In this document: in pieces, positions 1-5,228 of the stretch
How positions within the stretch are numbered: position 1 is the stretch's first letter
Layout: the number at the start of each line of letters is the position of its first letter
Origin: Thermoplasmata archaeon
Lineage (GTDB): Archaea; Thermoplasmatota; Thermoplasmata; Lutacidiplasmatales; UBA184
Assembly: GCA_030042955.1 (NCBI GenBank)
Contig: JASHYQ010000293.1
Coordinates: 1-7,464, forward strand
Direction of reading: 5' to 3'
DNA: 7,464 nt
Made by a program: the position numbers and the translations under genes
The notes under the pieces: generated by a model
The model's database searches: none
Seen by the model: the letters and a program-made list of their open reading frames with translations, nothing else
What the model was told of the DNA's origin: nothing

Positions 1-1054
1 GGTCCGAGCCGTACATCAGCGCCTTCCACCCCTTCTCGGGAAGCTCGCGGATCGGTCGGCGCGGGTCGTAGCCGAACGCCGCCGCGAACCGCTTGAGGCC
101 GGGGGCGTCGGGCGTGAGGCCCCAGACGGAGATCGCCTTCCCGAGCGGCTTCTCCTTGTCCGGGACGATCCGCTCCGGGTCGGCGTGGAGCGTCGCCCCG
201 ATCCCGAGGCACTCGGTGCACGCGCCGACGGGGTTGTTGAACGAGAACATCCGGGGGGTCAGCTCCTCCATCGAGAAGCCGCACTTGGGGCACGCCCGTC
301 GGCTGGAGTACGTCGTCCGCTCTCCGCCCGGTCGACGGAGGATCACCAGCCCGTCCGCGAGCTGGCGGGCGAGCGCGACCGCCTCGGCGAGCCGGCTCTC
401 CTCCTCGTCGACGAGGTCGAACGTGTCGACGACGACCTCGATCGTGTGCTTCTGGTTCTTACCGAGCCGGATCTCCGGTCCGGGAAGCCGCACTTCGACG
501 CCGTCGACGACGAACCGACGAAACCCCGACTTGCGCAGCCGGTCGATCACGTCCCGGTGCTCGCCTTTCATCCCGCGCACCACCGGCGCGATCAGGTCGA
601 CGCGCTCTCCGGCGGCGGCGCGGCGGACCGCCTCGACGATCCGGTCGACCGACTGCGGCGCGATTGTCTCGCCGTCGTTTGGGCAGTGTGGGACGCCGAC
701 GCGCGCGAACAGGAGTCGAAGGTAGTCGTAGATCTCCGTCACCGTGCCGACGGTCGAGCGGGGGTTGCGGCTCCCGGCGCGCTGCTCGATCGCGATCGCC
801 GGCGAGAGGCCCTCGATCGAGTCGACGTCCGGCTTGTCCATCTGACCCAGGAACTGGCGCGCGTACGACGAGAGGCTCTCGATGTACCGGCGCTGCCCCT
901 CGGCATAGAGCGTGTCGAAGGCGAGCGACGACTTCCCCGACCCGCTGACGCCCGTCAGCACGACGAACTTGCCGCGGGGGAGGTCGACCGAGACGTTCTT
1001 GAGATTGTGCTGACGCGCGCCGCGGACGCGGATCTGGTCGGACGGTTCGGGCAT
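1..1054 (-). CDS. uvrA: UvrA, excinuclease ABC subunit A (N-terminal 351 residues, cut by the window edge)
   Basis: This is the ATP-dependent damage-recognition subunit of bacterial-type nucleotide excision repair; in the family it dimerises, works with UvrB and loads it at bulky lesions. The frame is open from the ATG at 1054 to base 1. Visible are the Walker A GVSGSGKS at residues 35-42, the UvrA-specific stretch [19 protein letters not shown] at 50-68, SPAIAIEQ at 84-91, and the first zinc module with paired cysteines C255/C258 and C279/C282. Family members are about 950 residues, so roughly the first third is present; the second ABC domain lies outside. The ATG is supported by a GAGG ribosome-binding site 6 nt upstream and by alignment of the N-terminus with the family. 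It sits 11 nt after the creatininase-family stop, implying co-transcription. In archaea UvrABC is patchily distributed and generally regarded as acquired from bacteria. Identification is near certain. Confidence 0.97.
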   Translation of the reverse strand, partial: MPEPSDQIRVRGARQHNLKNVSVDLPRGKFVVLTGVSGSGKSSLAFDTLYAEGQRRYIESLSSYARQFLGQMDKPDVDSIEGLSPAIAIEQRAGSRNPRSTVGTVTEIYDYLRLLFARVGVPHCPNDGETIAPQSVDRIVEAVRRAAAGERVDLIAPVVRGMKGEHRDVIDRLRKSGFRRFVVDGVEVRLPGPEIRLGKNQKHTIEVVVDTFDLVDEEESRLAEAVALARQLADGLVILRRPGGERTTYSSRRACPKCGFSMEELTPRMFSFNNPVGACTECLGIGATLHADPERIVPDKEKPLGKAISVWGLTPDAPGLKRFAAAFGYDPRRPIRELPEKGWKALMYGSD

Positions 1055-1060
1055 CGGCGT

Positions 1061-1064
1061 CCTC
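1061..1064 (-). promoter_or_regulatory. Shine-Dalgarno site of uvrA
   Basis: GAGG on the minus strand lies 6 nt before the uvrA ATG, inside the 11-nt gap after the upstream stop codon. It fixes the uvrA start and fits an internal gene of an operon, in contrast with the leaderless first gene. Confidence 0.6.
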
Positions 1065-1065
1065 G

Positions 1066-1788
1066 CTACGACGGCAGGGTCGCGCGGACCGTCTCGAGCA
1101 GACGGGCGACGACGTGACGCTGGATCCGACGTCCGAGCTCGGCCGAAGCGGCTCGCGTGTCGCCGATCACGCTCTCGGGCCAATCGGCTTCGCTCGCGGT
1201 CCCCGGCACGAACGGGCTGTGGCGGTACTCCCCCACCGGTCGGTCGGCCCCGACCGCCTCCGGGGCGAGCGCGAGCAGCCGCGACGTCTCGAGGAGTCCT
1301 GCGTGGCCGTCCGTCGCCGGGGCCTCGCGGCCCCGCAGCTCGTAGACGAACTCGTAGTCGCAGAGCACCGCCACGCGCAGCTCCGGGCGGTGCGCCATCG
1401 CGCGGTCCGCGGCCTCCCGGAGCGCCGCCATGTGGCCGCGCTCGCCGTGCCCCGAGAGGACCAGGAGGCGTCGCACGCCGGAGCGGGCGAGCTCGGAGAT
1501 CACGCCTTCGGCGTACTCCGAGAGCTGAGCGAGCGTCAGGGAGACGGTTCCCGGGAACCGTCGGGCGGCGGGGGCCGAGCCGTAGGCGACCGCGGGGGCC
1601 ACGAGCCCGTCGGCCGCCTCCGCCAGTTCGAGAGCGGTCGACTCGGCCTGGATCTGGTCGGCGCCGAGCGGCAGGTGCGGGCCGTGGGCCTCGAGGGCAC
1701 CGACCGGGAGGATGACGAGCGGACGACGGGCGAGCGCCCGCTCGTACGAGCGGGAATCGAGGTCGAGCAGCCGTCGCGGCGCCGTCAC
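1066..1788 (-). CDS. Creatininase-family metal-dependent amidohydrolase
   Basis: This 240-residue protein belongs to the creatininase/creatinine amidohydrolase family, whose members hydrolyse C-N (amide) bonds using two divalent metals. The metal ligands known from Pseudomonas creatininase (Glu34, His36, Asp45, His120, Glu122) have clear counterparts: E33 and H35 in PVGALEAHGPHLPLGAD (28-44), D44 at its end, and H114/E116 in SGHGERG (112-118). A second family motif, HAGxxETS, appears as HAGLLETS at 162-169. Length matches the family. The start is GTG at 1788, chosen because a TATA-like box lies about 25 nt upstream, the spacing of a leaderless archaeal transcript. It leads a probable operon with uvrA. 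The substrate cannot be read from the sequence. In archaea the best-known member is ArfB, the formylpyrimidine deformylase of riboflavin/F420 biosynthesis; other members are MftE peptidase and creatininase itself. The usual NGHGGN is replaced by SGHGERG, so no specific name is given. Confidence 0.9.
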   Translation of the reverse strand: MTAPRRLLDLDSRSYERALARRPLVILPVGALEAHGPHLPLGADQIQAESTALELAEAADGLVAPAVAYGSAPAARRFPGTVSLTLAQLSEYAEGVISELARSGVRRLLVLSGHGERGHMAALREAADRAMAHRPELRVAVLCDYEFVYELRGREAPATDGHAGLLETSRLLALAPEAVGADRPVGEYRHSPFVPGTASEADWPESVIGDTRAASAELGRRIQRHVVARLLETVRATLPS

Positions 1789-1808
1789 ACCCGAACGACC
1801 GGTGGAGC

Positions 1809-1816
1809 GTATTTAA
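1809..1816 (-). promoter_or_regulatory. TATA box of the creatininase-family/uvrA operon, probably leaderless
   Basis: The minus-strand sequence TTAAATAC is a rare AT-rich patch in the 83-bp gap between topA and the creatininase-family gene. Its centre is about 25 nt upstream of the GTG at 1788. Archaeal TATA boxes lie about 26 nt before the transcription start, so the mRNA would begin at or next to the start codon. No Shine-Dalgarno site precedes that codon, which agrees. Confidence 0.6.
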
Positions 1817-1871
1817 CGCGCGGCGAGAGGTGAGGAAACGGCCTCGGCGGCCGGCGCGGTCGACGCCGCTC

Positions 1872-4379
1872 TTAGGCGCCCGCGGAGTGCGATCCGGTTT
1901 CGCCCGGGGCTTCGGGGGCGGTTGGCGTCGGCTCGGTCCCGGGGGACGGTTCGGCCGGCGCCGAGCGGCGGCGACGGCGGGGGGAGGCGGTGGCGGTGCG
2001 CCGCGTCGACGATCCCGTCGTCGCAGCGCGCGCGGACGGGCGGCGGGCCGGCTTCGTCGCCTTCGCCCGTCTCTTCGCCGCCGCCTGCTCGGCCTTCTCG
2101 ACCCGCGTCGGGCAGGCGGGGTTGATGCAGAGGGTCCACGGCGGCCGTCCGGCCTCGATCGCCGTCACCACCGGGGCCCGGCAGACGGGGCACGGCGGCT
2201 GGTCCTTCTCGAGCTTGCCGCGCTGCGGGAGCGGATAGCTCACCCGGCACGTCGGGTAGCCGGAGCAGCCGACGAACCGGTTCCCGGCGAACGAGTAGCG
2301 GATCTGGAGCGGGCTTCCGCAGCTCGGACAGACACCGATCCGGAACGCCTTGTGGTGCTCCGCGCACTCCGGATTGATGCAGTAGAGGTCCGGTCGTTGC
2401 CCCCGGAAGGTGATCTTGACGCGCGGGACCTTGCACGTCCCGCAGAGGAACTCGGGTGCCGGCTCGATGAAGCCGGCGGACGGCAGCGCGTACGTCGCCG
2501 GGCACGTCGCGGGGTTGTTCACGCACTGCACCCACCGGGCGCCGCGGGGGCTGCGGCGCATCTGGAGCGCCCCGCCGCACCGGGCGCACGGTCCGACGAA
2601 ATGCTGCCGGTCGAGCGCGGTCGTGAGCGTCTCCCGCACGCCGGCCTCGTTGGCGGCGAGGAGCGCGAACGCTTCCCGAAGCATCCCGCGCGACTCCTCG
2701 AGGACCTCCGCCTTCGGCTTCTTCGACTCGGCGACGAGCCCCATGTCCTCCTCGAGGCGGTGCGTCATCTCCGGCCGCGTGATCACCGGCGCGTGGGCGC
2801 GGAGCGCTTCCGCGACGGCGATCCCCGTCGAGGACGGTTCGAGCTGGCGTTGCGAGACGTACCGGCGGTCGAACAGCTTCTGCAGCACGTCGTGCCGCGT
2901 GCTCTTCGTGCCGAGCCCGAGCCGCTCCATCTCCTGGATGAGCGACCCCTGGGTGAACCGGCGAGGCGGCTTCGTCTGGTCCTCGCGGAGCGTGATGTCG
3001 GAGATCGCCACCGTCTCCCCGACGACCAGCGGCGGGAGCGGCGCCTCCTCCGGATGCATGTACGGGTAGACGCGGTACCACCCCGGCTCGAGGATCCGCT
3101 GGCCCTTCCCCTCGAACGCCTCCCCGTGGATCTCCACGGTCGTCGTCCGCTGCTCGCCGACCGCGTCCGGCGCGAGCGTCGCGAGGAAGCGGCGGACGAC
3201 GAGCTCGTAGATCTTCGCGTGGTCCGGCCGTAGCTTCTTCGGATCGGTCGCCGCCGTCGGATAGATCGGCGGGTGGTCGGTCGTCTCCGTCCGGCCCCGG
3301 GTCGCGCGGAACGTCGGCTGGTTGAGGACGTACTCCGCGGCTTCGCCGAACGGTCCGTCCTTGAACTTTTCGGCGAGGGTCTTGAGGCCGAGCCCGCGTG
3401 GGTAGACCGTGTTGTCCGTCCGCGGGTAGCTGATCAGTCCCTGGGTGTACAGGTCCTCGGCAATCCGCATCACCATCGACGCGCCGAGGCCAAGCCGGGT
3501 CGCCTCGGCGACGAACAAGGTGGTGGAGAACGGGATCGGCGGGCGGCGTCGGGTCTCCTCCTCCGCGAACTCGCGGACGGTCCCCTCCTTCGCCCCTTCC
3601 ACCTTCCGGAAGACAGCCGTGGCCGCGGCGTGGTCGTCCCATGTCCCGTGTTCGTGACGCAGCAAGAAGGAGGTCTCTCCGACCTGGCCGGTGGCGCGGA
3701 GCTCCCAGAATGGCGAGGGGACGAACTCCTTGATCGCCTGGTCCCGCTCGACCAGGAGGGCGAGCGTCGGGGTCTGCACGCGCCCGACGGACAGGAACCC
3801 CCGCCCGCGCTGGCCGGAGATGAGGGAGAGGTAGCGGGTGAGCAACGCTCCCCAGACGAGGTCGATCTCCTGACGCGCCTCGGCCGCCTCCGCCAGCGCG
3901 TGGTCCAACTGCTCCAGGTTGGAGAAGCTCTGCTCGATCACGTCCCGGGTAAGCGCGCTGTACCGGGCCCGGCGGACCTCGATGGTAGGATGGACCTTCT
4001 GGAGCAGCTCGAGGCACTCGAGCCCGATCAGTTCGCCCTCCCGGTCGAAGTCGGTCGCGATGACGACCCGGTCGAATCCCTTGACAATCGACTGGAGGGC
4101 GCTCACGATCCCCCCTTCGGTGACCCGCTTCAGGGGGGCCGTCTCGAGGAGCTTCGGAAGCCCCGAAAGGGTCCACTCCGCGAACTCCTTTGGGTAGTCG
4201 AGCTCCACGATGTGACCGCGGAGACCGACGACCGTGTACGAGCCCTCCGGCCGGTCGAACTCGAAGAGGTTCGTCCCTGCAATCCGGGACCGCTTCATTC
4301 GTCCGTCGGAGAGGACGACGGCGATTCGGAGCGCGGTGTTGAACTTCTCCGCGACGACCAGCGTGCGTTTCGACGCCAC
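1872..4379 (-). CDS. topA: DNA topoisomerase I (type IA, archaeal TopA)
   Basis: This 835-residue enzyme relaxes negatively supercoiled DNA by transient single-strand cleavage through a 5'-phosphotyrosine. The TOPRIM domain begins at the N-terminus with catalytic E11 in LVVAEK and the Mg-binding TDFDREGE at 109-116 (D110, D112, E114). The core holds SVGRVQTPTLALL (197-209), the active-site tyrosine Y318 with R320 in GLISYPRTD, the DHPPIYPT motif (368-375) typical of archaeal TopA, and LGLGTKSTRHD near 487-497. Four four-cysteine zinc ribbons follow: C598/601/619/626, C646/649/667/672, C684/687/705/711 and C730/733/751/756. The last 75 or so residues are low complexity: Lys/Arg/Ala-rich, including an RRRRR run at 801-805, then Pro/Glu/Thr-rich to the TAA stop. 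The start is GTG at 4379, just before the first TOPRIM strand and about 28 nt from a TATA-like box. It is complete and monocistronic or first in a run with the creatininase-family gene. Confidence 0.97.
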   Translation of the reverse strand: MASKRTLVVAEKFNTALRIAVVLSDGRMKRSRIAGTNLFEFDRPEGSYTVVGLRGHIVELDYPKEFAEWTLSGLPKLLETAPLKRVTEGGIVSALQSIVKGFDRVVIATDFDREGELIGLECLELLQKVHPTIEVRRARYSALTRDVIEQSFSNLEQLDHALAEAAEARQEIDLVWGALLTRYLSLISGQRGRGFLSVGRVQTPTLALLVERDQAIKEFVPSPFWELRATGQVGETSFLLRHEHGTWDDHAAATAVFRKVEGAKEGTVREFAEEETRRRPPIPFSTTLFVAEATRLGLGASMVMRIAEDLYTQGLISYPRTDNTVYPRGLGLKTLAEKFKDGPFGEAAEYVLNQPTFRATRGRTETTDHPPIYPTAATDPKKLRPDHAKIYELVVRRFLATLAPDAVGEQRTTTVEIHGEAFEGKGQRILEPGWYRVYPYMHPEEAPLPPLVVGETVAISDITLREDQTKPPRRFTQGSLIQEMERLGLGTKSTRHDVLQKLFDRRYVSQRQLEPSSTGIAVAEALRAHAPVITRPEMTHRLEEDMGLVAESKKPKAEVLEESRGMLREAFALLAANEAGVRETLTTALDRQHFVGPCARCGGALQMRRSPRGARWVQCVNNPATCPATYALPSAGFIEPAPEFLCGTCKVPRVKITFRGQRPDLYCINPECAEHHKAFRIGVCPSCGSPLQIRYSFAGNRFVGCSGYPTCRVSYPLPQRGKLEKDQPPCPVCRAPVVTAIEAGRPPWTLCINPACPTRVEKAEQAAAKRRAKATKPARRPSARAATTGSSTRRTATASPRRRRRSAPAEPSPGTEPTPTAPEAPGETGSHSAGA

Positions 4380-4403
4380 GCCCTTACGAGGCCGGGTCGG
4401 CTA

Positions 4404-4411
4404 GATAAGAC
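4404..4411 (-). promoter_or_regulatory. TATA box of topA, probably leaderless
   Basis: Minus-strand GTCTTATC, followed by TAG, is centred about 28 nt before the topA GTG at 4379. The spacing predicts transcription starting at or within a couple of bases of the start codon, and no Shine-Dalgarno site is visible before the GTG. The identical 8-mer GTCTTATC occurs as the TATA-like box of the membrane-protein gene at 5133-5140. Confidence 0.55.
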
Positions 4412-4481
4412 CCGCCGCTCCCCGCCGAGAAAAGGGTGCTCTGAACGTGTACGCGCGCGTTCGGCCGGGCCGAGTCCGGGT

Positions 4482-4502
4482 CCGACGCCTAGAACGCGTC
4501 GG
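4482..4502 (-). terminator. Hairpin spanning the stop codon of the SH3-protein gene (candidate 3'-end element)
   Basis: CCGACGC (4482-4488) and GCGTCGG (4496-4502) form a perfect 7-bp stem with a 7-nt loop that contains the TAG stop codon (4489-4491). A second small inverted repeat, TCGGC/GCCGA at 4461-4473, and the 10-bp palindrome ACGCGCGCGT at 4451-4460 follow downstream. No U-tract follows, so termination is uncertain; a role in mRNA 3'-end stability is an alternative. Confidence 0.3.
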
Positions 4503-4851
4503 TATGGTCGGCCGGGTACCAGCCGACACGACCGTCGGCGTCGCGGCACCAGAGCCACCCCGACTCCTCGTCGGCGGCCACAACGGTCAGGGTCTCGCCT
4601 ACCTCGCCTTCAAGGGACGTCGTATCGTACGCCCGTCGCGCCCGGGTCCGGGGCCGCTCCGGACCGAGGTACCGCTCGGGCACCCATCCGCACGCCCCGC
4701 GGGGGGTCCGCACGAGGACGAACGCCGGCCAGTCCACGGACCGCTCGAGGACCGTGACCGGATCTCGAGACCGGAGCTGTAGCGGAGGGTCGCTGACCCG
4801 TACGGACCGCGGGAGCGAACGCGTGACGCGCACCGCTCTCTCGGCCGACAT
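4489..4851 (-). CDS. Small tandem SH3-domain protein
   Basis: This 120-residue soluble protein contains two SH3-like domains and no signal peptide or membrane segment, so it should be cytoplasmic. Domain 1 spans about 18-63: LQLRSRD (24-30), the WPAF patch with W41, and GWVPERYL (55-62), which keeps the P-x-x-Y of the SH3 ligand groove (P58, Y61). Domain 2 spans about 71-117: an ALYD-like AYD (74-76), GETLTV (85-90), SGWLWC with W99 and W101 (97-102), and GWYPADHT (110-117), where P113 is kept but the groove tyrosine is H116. Small two-SH3 proteins of this layout are known in bacteria and some archaea; their ligands are generally unknown. The ATG at 4851 is preceded directly by purine-rich GGGGAGAGG, which may act as a ribosome-binding site. 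The gene is divergent from tRNA-Phe. A nearby membrane protein has a polyproline tail that is a plausible partner (inference). No enzymatic motif is seen. Confidence 0.85.
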   Translation of the reverse strand: MSAERAVRVTRSLPRSVRVSDPPLQLRSRDPVTVLERSVDWPAFVLVRTPRGACGWVPERYLGPERPRTRARRAYDTTSLEGEVGETLTVVAADEESGWLWCRDADGRVGWYPADHTDAF

Positions 4852-4884
4852 CCTCTCCCCTTCTCGCGAGTTCCAACGGGAGAA

Positions 4885-4893
4885 CTATAATAG
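4885..4893. promoter_or_regulatory. Near-palindromic TATA element between the SH3 gene and tRNA-Phe, possibly bidirectional
   Basis: CTATAATAG reads CTATTATAG on the other strand, so it offers a TATA box in both directions. Plus strand: its centre (4889) is 31 nt before the tRNA 5' end, predicting transcription from about 4915 and a 5'-leader of roughly 5 nt. Minus strand: the predicted start near 4863 leaves about 12 nt of leader before the SH3 ATG. Use for the tRNA is the more secure of the two. Confidence 0.6.
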
Positions 4894-4919
4894 GACGGAC
4901 ACACCCCTCGCGCCGTCGT

Positions 4920-4993
4920 GCCGCGGTAACTCAGTTTGGGAGAGTGCAAGACTGAAGATCTTGAAGCCGCCGGTTCAAGCCCGGCCCGCGGCA
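4920..4993 (+). tRNA. tRNA-Phe (anticodon GAA)
   Basis: All four arms fold perfectly. The acceptor stem is GCCGCGG (4920-4926) with CCGCGGC (4986-4992), followed by discriminator A at 4993. The D stem is ACTC/GAGT, with loop GG at 4938-4939. The anticodon stem is CAAGA/TCTTG, with loop CTGAAGA placing anticodon GAA at 4954-4956. The T stem is GCCGG/CCGGC, with loop TTCAAGC. There is no intron and no extended variable arm. The 3' sequence continues CCT, so the CCA end is not fully encoded and must be completed by CCA-adding enzyme. It decodes UUC/UUU. Confidence 0.98.
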
Positions 4994-5045
4994 CCTCCTC
5001 CCCCATGACGGGTTAGGGACCGAAGCTACTCGGACCCTGGCCAGA

Positions 5046-5121
5046 GGAATCGGTCGCTACGGATTCCGATGGCGATTCGGGGATTCGCTCCTCCGTTGGA
5101 GGGCCCTCACCCCCCCGGGGG
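5046..5121. promoter_or_regulatory. Cluster of three inverted repeats upstream of the membrane-protein promoter
   Basis: Three separate dyads lie in the gap after the tRNA: GGAATC/GATTCC (5046-5051 with 5062-5067), CCTCC-GTT-GGAGG (5090-5102) and the perfect palindrome CCCCCGGGGG (5112-5121). The last ends 12 bp before the TATA-like box. Two further GATTCG copies occur at 5074-5079 and 5082-5087. They could be regulator-binding sites, or 3' elements of the tRNA transcript. No gene was found in 4994-5228. Confidence 0.3.
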
Positions 5122-5127
5122 CGATTT

Positions 5128-5140
5128 CGAAAGTCTTATC
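5128..5140 (+). promoter_or_regulatory. BRE/TATA-like promoter of the membrane-protein gene
   Basis: CGAAA (5128-5132, BRE-like) abuts GTCTTATC (5133-5140), the same 8-mer used at the topA promoter. Transcription is predicted to start about 26-28 nt on, near 5163-5165. That places the in-frame GTG at 5154 outside the mRNA and supports the ATG at 5229 with a leader of about 65 nt. Confidence 0.5.
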
Positions 5141-5159
5141 CCCTGAACTGCAGGTGCCA

Positions 5160-5218
5160 TTCGGTCGCCTCCTCGCCGGCGGCTCCTTCTCGGATCCCGC
5201 CGGCCGACGGCGACCGGA
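5160..5218 (+). promoter_or_regulatory. Long two-stem hairpin in the 5' leader of the membrane-protein gene
   Basis: The outer stem pairs CGGTCGCC (5162-5169) with GGCGACCG (5209-5216), extended by a U-G and a U-A pair. After an internal loop (5170-5174 against 5205-5208), the inner stem pairs GCCGGCGG (5175-5182) with CCGCCGGC (5197-5204). Three more pairs (TCC/GGA) are possible in the 14-nt apical loop. The structure occupies nearly all of the predicted leader and ends 10 nt before the ATG, leaving an unpaired A-rich stretch, AACAACAAAGG. It may control translation or stabilise the mRNA. It matches no riboswitch or leader family recognised by eye. Confidence 0.5.
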
Positions 5219-5228
5219 ACAACAAAGG

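Noticed and set aside
185..1117. 310-residue plus-strand frame antisense to uvrA
   Set aside because: The opposite strand encodes UvrA with Walker A and zinc-finger motifs; this frame has none.
1852..1868. CGGCG/CGCCG hairpin just after the topA stop as a terminator
   Set aside because: The stem is only 5 bp without a U-tract, which is expected often by chance in DNA this GC-rich.
1830..3233. 467-residue plus-strand open frame antisense to topA
   Set aside because: Arg/Ala/Leu-biased composition typical of antisense frames in GC-rich DNA; no motif, signal or ribosome site.
1813..4176. 787-residue open frame on the minus strand overlapping topA
   Set aside because: It is a frame-shifted shadow of topA: low-complexity Arg/Gly/Pro/Asp composition with no domain, while the other frame encodes every TopA motif.
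3273..4757. 494-residue plus-strand open frame running through topA and into the SH3 gene
   Set aside because: Antisense to two confidently identified genes and compositionally biased; no recognisable domain.
5154..5228. Upstream GTG start adding 25 residues to the membrane protein
   Set aside because: It would put a hydrophilic, Arg-rich extension before the signal peptide and lies upstream of the transcription start predicted from the TATA box.
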